Assembly: GCA_041584055.1 (NCBI GenBank)
Contig: JBFHER010000002.1
Coordinates: 1-61,996 of the forward strand
DNA length: 61,996 nucleotides
Origin: JBFHER01 sp041584055
Lineage (GTDB): Bacteria; Bacteroidota; Bacteroidia; Bacteroidales; UBA5342
Direction: 5' to 3'
Shown: positions 26,393-33,726 of the stretch, one piece after another
Position numbering within the stretch: the first letter of the stretch is position 1
Layout: each line of letters opens with the position of its first letter
Translations under genes and position numbers: made by a program
The notes under the pieces: model-generated
The model's input: the letters and a program-made list of their open reading frames with translations, nothing else
What the model was told of the DNA's origin: nothing
The model's database searches: none

Positions 26393-27094
26393 ATGCAAAT
26401 TAAACATTTCATAAAACTCTTTCTGGCATCTATCATTCTATGGGGATGCAGCGAAGACATGACGAGTGATCATGAGTTTGATTTATTTGCCAGTTCTTTG
26501 CCCGACAACGAAATGGTATTTGAAATCATTGCAAACATCACGCCAATGAGTAACCATATTTCTTTGAAAGATACCCTGTGGTTATCAATTCACATGGATG
26601 ATTCGGTATTAACAGATAAGATTTCTGAACAAAAAATCACCCTTCCTCTCTCTGAATCACGCTTTATTATGCAAATGGAGGTGAGCGACCTGATTGACAA
26701 CAAACCTGCAAAGGTGGATGTTTTTGAAAAAAACGGGAAAATTGTAGAAATTAAGGATGGGGTAATCACCGCAAACTTTGGTCATCCTGACACTGTAGCT
26801 TACCTTGATTTGGGATTCGTATTTGAAGATATCGGAAAATATGCATTGGTTCTATATAATTACCCAAATCCTTACCTGGATAACTCAAAGTCAGTATGTG
26901 AAGAAAATGATTGCAGGAGTGTTTGGTACGATCTTTTGTTTTATAAAGATCCGCACTCGGGTGAATTATTATACGAGGCATTCGTTGAGTATCGATTTAA
27001 TATCGGTGAGCTTAGCACCTCCGACTCCCAATTGAATAAATACACGGATGTAAGCACTTACTCGAATTCTATTTATCCCGTTACTGTTCGATGA
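26393..27094 (+). CDS. Predicted lipoprotein of unknown function
   Basis: A 233-residue protein with a signal sequence ending in ILWGCSED; cysteine 19 sits in a lipobox-like context, so it is probably lipidated. The mature protein is acidic and strand-rich (VFEIIANITPMSNHISLKDTLWLSIHMDD), with an immunoglobulin-like flavour but no recognisable domain. Its stop overlaps the next start (ATGA). Position within the ECF operon suggests an envelope role. Confidence 0.6.
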   Translation: MQIKHFIKLFLASIILWGCSEDMTSDHEFDLFASSLPDNEMVFEIIANITPMSNHISLKDTLWLSIHMDDSVLTDKISEQKITLPLSESRFIMQMEVSDLIDNKPAKVDVFEKNGKIVEIKDGVITANFGHPDTVAYLDLGFVFEDIGKYALVLYNYPNPYLDNSKSVCEENDCRSVWYDLLFYKDPHSGELLYEAFVEYRFNIGELSTSDSQLNKYTDVSTYSNSIYPVTVR

Positions 27095-27663
27095 AAGGAC
27101 TTTATCTACATATCATTTTTTGGGGGTTGATGCTCTGTTTAACTGCAAGTGGTCAGGTAAAATATAAACCATTGAAAGTTGATGTTGGCATACTTGCAGG
27201 AGAAGTTACAGAATACAAAGCCGGTTTACTGATGCCATACATTGAACCCAAATTCAATATAACGAATGCCATCACAGCCGGACTACGTTTGGAATACGTA
27301 AATATCTACAAAGAAGATTTTGCCGACCACAACAGGGAAAATATTTACTACAATGATCTGAAAAGCAGTGGTGCAATTTATTCTTCAGCCCTTACCGTTG
27401 ATTATTATTTTAACCAAAAACGCTTGCGCCCATTCGCCGGAGGAGGTGTAGGGCTCTACTACATCTTAAACAAACAGGAAAACCCGTGGTTAAACATCGA
27501 ACATAACTTTGTTGCAACAGGATTCTTCCCCCGTTTGGGATTTAATATAGATCATTTTAGATTCTCTGCCGAGTACAATTTTATTCCAAACAATAAAATT
27601 GACCTTAACTATTTAACCTTCAAGATCGGATTTGAAATTGGAGGAGGTAAAAAGTTGTTTTAA
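27091..27663 (+). CDS. Small outer-membrane beta-barrel protein
   Basis: A 190-residue protein with a signal peptide (MKGLYLHIIFWGLMLCLTASGQ) and a body of amphipathic strands: PKFNITNAITAGLRLEYV, ALTVDYYFNQKRLRPFAGGGVGLYYIL, FFPRLGFNIDHFRFSAEYNF and LTFKIGFEIGGGKKLF. The pattern RPFAGGGVGLYY and a C-terminal strand are typical of eight-stranded porin-like (OmpW/OmpA-barrel) proteins. It is coupled to the upstream lipoprotein gene by an ATGA overlap. Confidence 0.7.
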   Translation: MKGLYLHIIFWGLMLCLTASGQVKYKPLKVDVGILAGEVTEYKAGLLMPYIEPKFNITNAITAGLRLEYVNIYKEDFADHNRENIYYNDLKSSGAIYSSALTVDYYFNQKRLRPFAGGGVGLYYILNKQENPWLNIEHNFVATGFFPRLGFNIDHFRFSAEYNFIPNNKIDLNYLTFKIGFEIGGGKKLF

Positions 27664-27690
27664 TATAACCGTCAAAAACCATCACTTAAA

Positions 27691-28197
27691 ATGAAACGAT
27701 TAATGCTTTTTTTAGTTGTGGTTTGCTTTGTCTTTATGTCAACAGACATCGCTCCGCCAAACTATGGTAATTATTCTCCGATTCTCATGAAAAGAAGCGA
27801 TCTGGAGAACTCTGTCAGGAGCATCGCCCCCATTGAACTTGAAAACCCTGGAAAGATCTACCTGAAAGATACCTTTGTTTATGTGATTGAAAAATACAAA
27901 GGCATTCATGTGATAAATAATACGGATGCCACAAAACCGGTAAAAGAAAAATTCATAACACTTCCCGGTATTGTTGATATCTCCATGAAAGGAAATGTCC
28001 TGTACGCAGACAATGCTGTTGATCTGGTGGCCGTTGATGTTTCGAATTTAAGCAATGTAGTGGTTGTTTCAAGAATTCGGAACGTATTTCCTGAGTTGTT
28101 ACATCCCGAATGGGCCTACATCCCATGGGAATTTTCCCGCACAAACCGCCCTGAAAACACGGTTATTGTAGAATGGGCAAAGGTCAATAACAACTAA
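27691..28197 (+). CDS. LVIVD-repeat protein, N-terminal-half type
   Basis: A 168-residue secreted protein (hydrophobic leader MKRLMLFLVVVCFVFMS). The stretch NPGKIYLKDTFVYVIEKYKGIHVIN, then GNVLYADNAVDLVAVDVS, shows LVIVD repeats, a beta-propeller-like surface repeat. It looks like the first half of the longer (about 420-residue) LVIVD proteins of Bacteroidota, whose second half matches the next gene. It ends cleanly, 11 bases before that gene. Either the ancestral gene was split or these are two cooperating subunits. Confidence 0.7.
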   Translation: MKRLMLFLVVVCFVFMSTDIAPPNYGNYSPILMKRSDLENSVRSIAPIELENPGKIYLKDTFVYVIEKYKGIHVINNTDATKPVKEKFITLPGIVDISMKGNVLYADNAVDLVAVDVSNLSNVVVVSRIRNVFPELLHPEWAYIPWEFSRTNRPENTVIVEWAKVNNN

Positions 28198-28208
28198 TAA
28201 TTAAGCAA

Positions 28209-28985
28209 ATGAAAGCAAGCTATTCGATCCTTTTTGCCATATCACTGATTTTCATGATTGCCTGTGAAAGCAGCGATATAAAATTTTCCCGCTCTGACGT
28301 CTACATGGATTCTTCTGTAGCAGAAACCACCGGACAGGGAGGAAGCATGGCCCGTTTCACCATTGTTGGCGAACGACTCTATACAGTGAGTGATCAGAAT
28401 CTGACATCCTTTGACATCAGCGATCCACATAACATTGTTAAAAAAACAAGTAAACAGATCGACTGGTGGGGTGTGGAAACGATTTTTCCAATGGGAGATA
28501 AATTATTTTTAGGGACAACATCCGGAATGCATATCATGGATATTTCGGATCCTGATAACATTTACAAGGTTTCAAGCTACGAACATGTGGTAAGCTGTGA
28601 TCCGGTCGTTGCACAAGGGTCTTACGCATATGTCACATTAAACAGTAGCCAAGAACGCTGCGGCCGGGATGTAAATCAGCTTCATGTGATCGATATCAGT
28701 AATATCTCCAATCCTATAAACCTTAAAATCTACAACATGACGTCTCCCAAAGGTTTGGGCATAGATGGTGATCTTTTGTTTGTTTGCGATGCGAACTTTT
28801 TAAAGGTGTTTGATGCCTCGGATCCCTTGAACCTATTACAAATAAATGCCGTACAGGTGAATGGTACTTACGATGTAATTCCTTACAATGACCACTTGCT
28901 TCTTATCAGCGATGAGGGCCTCAAACAATACACCTACGAAAACGGAAATTTAAACTATTTAAGTTCAATTTATACAACCAATTAA
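28209..28985 (+). CDS. LVIVD-repeat lipoprotein, C-terminal-half type
   Basis: A 258-residue lipoprotein (lipobox FMIAC, cysteine about residue 19). Repeats include RLYTVSDQNLTSFDISDPHNI, KLFLGTTSGMHIMDISDPDNI, AYVTLNSSQERCG...NQLHVIDISNISNPI and LLFVCDANFLKVFDASDPLNL, which are classic LVIVD beta-propeller repeats. It corresponds to the second half of full-length LVIVD proteins but has acquired, or kept, its own lipoprotein signal. It probably forms a propeller with the upstream gene product or acts alone at the surface. Confidence 0.78.
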   Translation: MKASYSILFAISLIFMIACESSDIKFSRSDVYMDSSVAETTGQGGSMARFTIVGERLYTVSDQNLTSFDISDPHNIVKKTSKQIDWWGVETIFPMGDKLFLGTTSGMHIMDISDPDNIYKVSSYEHVVSCDPVVAQGSYAYVTLNSSQERCGRDVNQLHVIDISNISNPINLKIYNMTSPKGLGIDGDLLFVCDANFLKVFDASDPLNLLQINAVQVNGTYDVIPYNDHLLLISDEGLKQYTYENGNLNYLSSIYTTN

Positions 28986-28996
28986 TTAAAAGTGAC

Positions 28997-29665
28997 ATGA
29001 AAAAACACATGCTCCTGCTTTTGGGAATTCTTATGTTTTCTCCCTTATCGGCTCAAAACAACATCCTTGGTGTTGATGATGATATTCTCAAAGTGAATGA
29101 ATCCATCGGGGGAGATTTCGGCATTGCCTTGATGCCTCAATATGCAATTACACAAGGCATGCGAATTGATTTTGATTTTAAAATTGCAAATCATCAATAT
29201 ATCACAATTGGTCCTCAATGGTATTATGCAAAGGATTCGCAACGGTTTTATAGAAATAAAGTAGACATGTCCGGTGCCGGAATCAATGTAAATTACCGCT
29301 ATTTCTTTTCAGAAAGTCGTTTACCTTCGGGGCCATACGTCGGTTTTGGTTTACATTATAAATTCATGAATCTGAATTATGACGATTACAATTGGATAAG
29401 CTATACAGAAAGTGGAAATACGTTTTATCGCGACGAATATGGCACCCGGGAATTAAATGTGCAACAGGGTGGATATGATATATTGATGGGTTATCAGATT
29501 GCTTTCAACCGCTTTTTGATGGATTTCTACATTGGATGGGCATTTCGTGTGAGCGATTATGATTCTGAGGAGTATGGAAGTGATTGGAATGAAACGATTT
29601 TCGAACCTGGCTATGAAGGATTTTTACCGACAGGCGGGATTCGAATCGGATTCTTTCTCAAATAA
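28997..29665 (+). CDS. Outer-membrane beta-barrel protein, last gene of the ECF operon
   Basis: A 222-residue protein with a signal peptide (cleavage after SPLSAQ). Strands such as IALMPQYAITQGMRIDFDFKI, GAGINVNYRYFFSES, GPYVGFGLHYKFMNLNY and GGIRIGFFLK indicate a barrel of eight or so strands. It is the third barrel-type protein in the operon. A strong terminator (29738-29772) ends the transcription unit about 70 bases later. Confidence 0.68.
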   Translation: MKKHMLLLLGILMFSPLSAQNNILGVDDDILKVNESIGGDFGIALMPQYAITQGMRIDFDFKIANHQYITIGPQWYYAKDSQRFYRNKVDMSGAGINVNYRYFFSESRLPSGPYVGFGLHYKFMNLNYDDYNWISYTESGNTFYRDEYGTRELNVQQGGYDILMGYQIAFNRFLMDFYIGWAFRVSDYDSEEYGSDWNETIFEPGYEGFLPTGGIRIGFFLK

Positions 29666-29737
29666 ACAATGCAATTACGAAGCACCTCTATGATAATCAA
29701 TTGGCTATAGCCTTAGCCGACTTGTGCTTTAGAAAGG

Positions 29738-29772
29738 AAGGGATCATCCGGGCGATGATCCCTTTGTTTTTT
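29738..29772 (+). terminator. Terminator of the ECF operon
   Basis: AAGGGATCATC-type stem: GGGATCATC (29740-29748) pairs with GATGATCCC (29754-29762) around a CGGGC loop, extended by AA/TT, and followed by TTGTTTTTT. Confidence 0.85.
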
Positions 29773-30631
29773 AACCTTCAAGGTAATCCCAGTCTTTGAT
29801 AGGTTCGAACTTCTTGTAATCTTCTGCAATTGAAGGATGTTGTAAGAGTGATGCCACAGAAACCTCTGGAATCAGGTCGTCTGCCAATCCGTTTTTTACA
29901 AAAATAAAATTGAAACCCAGTTCGTTGGCGCCCACCAAACGATATCCCTTTTTATGGGCAAGCTTCGTCATTGCAACGGGTGATGCCCCATGATAAACAG
30001 GATGCTTCCCGGGGAAAAAATAGTCAGGATCGTAGGGCACCACAATATTGTTCATCCCAAACTCATTGTGTGTTTCTATGATCACAACTTGTGGATCAAT
30101 CACATCAATTGCATCCCACACCCAGTAATCATTCCCGTCAATGTCGATGGACAACAATCCGATTTCTCCGGATATCCCGGCGCTGGTAATCAGTTGATTG
30201 ACATTTTCACGCTTTACCAGGTCACAAATAAAAGTGGGTTTGTAAAACCAAGGATGCGGATAGTTGTTAAAAAACTTAATCCCCCGTTTAATACTCTTCG
30301 GATTTCCATCGATGAACAATCCCCGCCATCCAAAATTAAAATACAAATTTGCTGAATTACTATTCACCCCATCATCTGACCCAATTTCAACAAATGTTTT
30401 GTTTGTCATTCCCAATACGGAAAAAACAAACAGCAATTTCCCGTCCTCTTCAAATTGTGAAAAAACGCGAAACCCTGTCTCTGCAATACATGGCAATTCA
30501 TTATTTTTTGCCATTGAGCGATACTGGAGGTATAACTGTCGTTGAGATATTTGCACGGAAGGGACAAACCTATTTCTGACTTTTGTGATCAGAAACCGAT
30601 CTTTTAAGAACTGTTTTATTTGCTTTTTCAT
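29771..30631 (-). CDS. FkbM-type SAM-dependent methyltransferase
   Basis: A 286-residue protein. The SAM-binding motif I is FVEIGSDDGVNSNSANLYFNFGW, followed by GLFIDGNP (motif II-like) and GLLSIDIDGNDYWVWDAI, the signature of the FkbM (Methyltransf_21) family. Family members O-methylate sugars, polyketides or other small acceptors. The N-terminal 60 residues are basic and amphipathic. The context (an oxidoreductase on one side, the ECF operon on the other) does not reveal the acceptor. It has its own promoter at 30655-30686. Confidence 0.82.
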   Translation of the reverse strand: MKKQIKQFLKDRFLITKVRNRFVPSVQISQRQLYLQYRSMAKNNELPCIAETGFRVFSQFEEDGKLLFVFSVLGMTNKTFVEIGSDDGVNSNSANLYFNFGWRGLFIDGNPKSIKRGIKFFNNYPHPWFYKPTFICDLVKRENVNQLITSAGISGEIGLLSIDIDGNDYWVWDAIDVIDPQVVIIETHNEFGMNNIVVPYDPDYFFPGKHPVYHGASPVAMTKLAHKKGYRLVGANELGFNFIFVKNGLADDLIPEVSVASLLQHPSIAEDYKKFEPIKDWDYLEG

Positions 30632-30654
30632 AGAAGGAATCCTTAGTCTGAACG

Positions 30655-30686
30655 CAAAAGTAAGCTTTTATCTCAAATTGATACAA
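30655..30686 (-). promoter_or_regulatory. Promoter of the FkbM-type gene
   Basis: On the minus strand TTG (30686-30684), 21 bases, then TACTTTTG (30662-30655), 23 bases before the ATG. Confidence 0.65.
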
Positions 30687-30902
30687 TGGTTGTTCCATAT
30701 GTTTAATCAAAGTGATTATTTACGAGCTGCATCGCAAATACTTGTCTTCGTAACTATTGGATGCCACTGTTCATATTAACCCTTTGTGATTCTGCATATG
30801 CAAATTAGTCATTCATCTTCCGACAACAAAAACACTAAAACCGAATATAATGGCTATTGAATTTTTTAATATTTCCAAATTCATTATCTTTCTGAACACA
30901 TG

Positions 30903-30910
30903 TATCTTTG
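30903..30910 (+). promoter_or_regulatory. -7 box of the Gfo/Idh/MocA gene
   Basis: TATCTTTG is a perfect TAnnTTTG, 27 bases before the ATG at 30938. No clear TTG at -33. Confidence 0.5.
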
Positions 30911-30937
30911 TCTTAAATATACAAGCAAAAAGTCATT

Positions 30938-31987
30938 ATGAAAATTATTAATACAGCGATAGCATCCTTTGGTATGTCTGGTCAGGTATTTCATGGCCCC
31001 TGTCTGAAAGTGCATCCGGGTTTTAAAATATGCAGCATCCTTGAACGCCATCAGTCCCTTTCAAGAGAAAGGTATGCAGAATCGACCCTTGTGCGATCTT
31101 ACGAAGCCATACTGCAAGATGAAACCATCGAACTAATCATTGTAAACACACCGGATAAATTCCATTACGACATGTGTAAATCTGCGCTGGAAGCTGGAAA
31201 ACATGTATTACTTGAGAAGCCATTTACACAATTCTCATGGCAGGCCAAAGAACTCATGGCACTTGCTGAGAAAAACAATAAATTGCTTACGGTTTATCAT
31301 AACAGACGTCTGGATGGTGACTTCCTCACAGTGGGTAAGATTCTCAGTGAGGGAACGCTTGGCCGATTGGTTGAATTTGAATCGCATTACGATCGCTACA
31401 GGAATTTCATTCAGGATAGCTGGAAAGAAGCGGAAGATGACCGCAACGGGGTTTTGTTTAATCTGGGTTCACACATGATTGATCAGGCATTGGTATTATT
31501 TGGGAAGCCAGCATCTGTTACGGCTCACCTCAGAACGCTCCGAACCGGCGGCAAGGTATTTGACTATTATGACATTCGTCTGCAATACAATGGTTTTGCA
31601 GCATTGTTAAAATGTTCTTATCTGGTTCGGGAACCAGGTCCTCGTTACGTGATTCACGGCACCGGTGGCAGCTTTTTAAAGTGGGGAATAGACCCACAGG
31701 AAGAAGCTTTGAAAAAGGGCCTCTGGCCGAAAGCACCTGATTGGGGTTTAGATGCGGAATCCTTGTGGGGTTCACTTTTTACAGAAGAGAATGGTCAGGA
31801 AGTGACAAAAAAAATTGAAACCATTCCCGGCAATTACCTTGCCTTTTATGATAATTTATATGATGCCATCACAAAAGGAGCTGATCTGATGGTGAAAGCA
31901 GAAGATGCACTATTAACCATGGAAGTGCTTGAGCTTTGTTTGAAAAGCAATGAAGAAAAACGAACCATCCCACTTCCCTCATCCTAA
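30938..31987 (+). CDS. Gfo/Idh/MocA family NAD(P)-dependent oxidoreductase
   Basis: A 349-residue oxidoreductase. The N-terminal Rossmann fold starts INTAIASFGMSGQVFHGPCLK, where GMSG takes the place of the usual GxGxxG. It continues with IELIIVNTPDKFHYDMCKSALEAGKHVLLEKPF, whose EKPF carries the conserved lysine and proline. The C-terminal domain has the GVLFNLGSHMIDQAL motif with the catalytic-type histidine. Substrates in the family are sugars, inositols and related polyols; this member resembles YvaA/scyllo-inositol-type dehydrogenases, but the substrate cannot be fixed. It is a single-gene unit. Confidence 0.9.
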   Translation: MKIINTAIASFGMSGQVFHGPCLKVHPGFKICSILERHQSLSRERYAESTLVRSYEAILQDETIELIIVNTPDKFHYDMCKSALEAGKHVLLEKPFTQFSWQAKELMALAEKNNKLLTVYHNRRLDGDFLTVGKILSEGTLGRLVEFESHYDRYRNFIQDSWKEAEDDRNGVLFNLGSHMIDQALVLFGKPASVTAHLRTLRTGGKVFDYYDIRLQYNGFAALLKCSYLVREPGPRYVIHGTGGSFLKWGIDPQEEALKKGLWPKAPDWGLDAESLWGSLFTEENGQEVTKKIETIPGNYLAFYDNLYDAITKGADLMVKAEDALLTMEVLELCLKSNEEKRTIPLPSS

Positions 31988-32012
31988 AATTTAGAAACAA
32001 TTACAGTTTTAA

Positions 32013-32036
32013 ATGCCAGAATCTGGCATCCCTTTT
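32013..32036. terminator. Possible bidirectional terminator
   Basis: ATGCCAG (32013-32019), AAT, CTGGCAT (32023-32029) is a perfect 7-bp hairpin between two convergent genes. It is followed by CCCTTTT on the plus strand and TTTAAAAC on the minus strand, so the T tracts are poor. Confidence 0.45.
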
Positions 32037-32073
32037 GAAAGATCAACATAAGGAATGACTTATTTCACAGTCT

Positions 32074-32841
32074 TTAATCTTTCCGTGTAAATCGTTTAAT
32101 CACCCTTAACTTGTGGGTGTATCCTTTTTTATTCTGATTAAAAATCCCCTGTTGATCAAGTTTATCTGTCCGTACATGCCCGGATGCGTGTAGAATTACA
32201 TCCTTTTGCATCACAATTCCAACATGTGTTATTTTTTCATCCTCCCCAAAAAATGCCAGATCACCAGCCATAACGTCCTGAACAAACATAACCTCTTCTC
32301 CAAGCTTGACCTGCTGACTTGCATCTCTTGGCAAATCAATGTTTGCAAGACGTCCGTATAGCTGACTCAAACCACTGCAGTCGATTCCCCAAACAGTTCT
32401 TCCGCCCCACACATAAGGAACGCCCCGCAGTGATAATAAAACCTGTATGGCTTCTTCCGCTTCAAGGAAGTTTGATTTTGAGAGGGGACTTTCCATTAGG
32501 AATGTAAGTCCATCCACACAAAAAGAATCCCGTTTAGAATTTAATCCCCGAATTACTGAACCTGCAGAAAGTAACAATTCTCCGAACGCTGACTTAACCA
32601 TGCATTCCCTTTTTAGAATAATCCCGGAAAGAGGTGCGATAGCTGTATTACAAAACCGGAGCATCTTCGTGTCACACCAACCTTCATATCCATCAAAATG
32701 CAATTTTACATACGACCAACCTGCCTTCTCTTCCAGCACATCCACCGTTTCACCAAAGATGATCTGACTGACCATTTCAGATCGTTCAGACGCTTCACTT
32801 CTTAAAGGAATAAAAGCTAATACTGCAATTGCCTGTTTCAT
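32074..32841 (-). CDS. SH3 plus NlpC/P60 (C40) cell-wall peptidase
   Basis: A 255-residue protein. Residues 1-60 and about 65-120 look like two SH3-type domains (IPLRSEASERSEMVSQIIFGE, YEGWCDTKML). Residues 135-225 are an NlpC/P60 peptidase: PYVWGG, catalytic cysteine in GIDCSGLSQ (Cys155), LPRDASQQ, catalytic histidine in THVGIVM (His206) and a third polar residue, His218. This is the arrangement of gamma-D-glutamyl-L-diamino-acid endopeptidases such as YkfC, which trim or recycle muropeptides. No classical signal peptide is seen, which points to a cytoplasmic recycling role. Confidence 0.9.
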   Translation of the reverse strand: MKQAIAVLAFIPLRSEASERSEMVSQIIFGETVDVLEEKAGWSYVKLHFDGYEGWCDTKMLRFCNTAIAPLSGIILKRECMVKSAFGELLLSAGSVIRGLNSKRDSFCVDGLTFLMESPLSKSNFLEAEEAIQVLLSLRGVPYVWGGRTVWGIDCSGLSQLYGRLANIDLPRDASQQVKLGEEVMFVQDVMAGDLAFFGEDEKITHVGIVMQKDVILHASGHVRTDKLDQQGIFNQNKKGYTHKLRVIKRFTRKD

Positions 32842-32983
32842 ATTATTACTTTAAATCAAAAGCCCAAATTTTGGAGCATGCATGCAAAATTGTAAAAAAA
32901 TATGCTTGTATCCTACTAATTACAAACGGGAAGTCTGATCAATTATGGCCTGATATTTGTTTTAAGAATGAAAACGATTATGC

Positions 32984-32991
32984 TATTTTTG
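32984..32991 (+). promoter_or_regulatory. -7 box deciding the start of the 33010 gene
   Basis: TATTTTTG matches TAnnTTTG. The first in-frame ATG (32998) would lie almost on the transcription start, so the ATG at 33010 is preferred. Confidence 0.45.
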
Positions 32992-33009
32992 TAATTCATG
33001 AACAAGGAA

Positions 33010-33660
33010 ATGAAACACATATGCCTGATACTATTTCTTTTATTGAGCCAATCAGCGAAAGCTCAGGATGATGTTGAGTTGATTCCTCCAATTAAATATA
33101 AGCGGACGCAATTTGGCGGACAGGCGAGTTTCATAAGCAATAGTTCATCCGTCTACAATGCGGGAGGCGGGTTTTGGCTGTCATACAGTGAAAGCCTGAA
33201 GGCAACAAATATGATTGAATTAGGTGGTCAGTTTGAATACAATGTAATGGGTTCGTCGTCCATTTATTTTGATGACGGGGTTGATTTTTTCTCAAATCAT
33301 GGCGCAGTGATGCGAATTAACTTTGTAAGTTCAATACATCCCCTTCGCTTCAATTCCTTTGATCTGTTTCAGGAACTTTACACTGGGACCTTGCTTGCAA
33401 GTACCACATCCACCTACTATGTTGATGAGCAGGATGAAGATGGAAGCCTCCAAAAGTTAAGGGTAAAACCAGCCTGGAATATTGGTGCAGGTCTGGGATT
33501 CAGATACAAGGTTGCAACCTTAAAGTTTGTATATCATTATTCCAGTCCATTAAATCAGGTGGATGTAGATGAAATCTATTACAGCGAGAAACTGGTTTAT
33601 CCCGAAAAAAGAGCTCCCATTGGAGCCTTTAACATATACCTTGGAATTGTTTTCAATTAG
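33010..33660 (+). CDS. Secreted barrel-like protein of unknown function
   Basis: A 216-residue protein with a clean signal peptide (MKHICLILFLLLSQSAKAQ). The mature part has aromatic-rich strands (FGGQASFISNSSSVYNAGGGFWLSYSE, WNIGAGLGFRYKVATLKFVYHYSS) and ends FNIYLGIVFN, with a C-terminal phenylalanine region as in outer-membrane barrels. The family is not recognised. It lies 66 bases upstream of the HD hydrolase gene and could be cotranscribed with it. An upstream ATG at 32998 would add four residues. Confidence 0.62.
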   Translation: MKHICLILFLLLSQSAKAQDDVELIPPIKYKRTQFGGQASFISNSSSVYNAGGGFWLSYSESLKATNMIELGGQFEYNVMGSSSIYFDDGVDFFSNHGAVMRINFVSSIHPLRFNSFDLFQELYTGTLLASTTSTYYVDEQDEDGSLQKLRVKPAWNIGAGLGFRYKVATLKFVYHYSSPLNQVDVDEIYYSEKLVYPEKRAPIGAFNIYLGIVFN

Positions 33661-33726
33661 TTTCAACGCGTGTGTGCAGGTAATTCATAGGATTTTACGT
33701 AGATTTATCCCTCAAATACAGCAACA

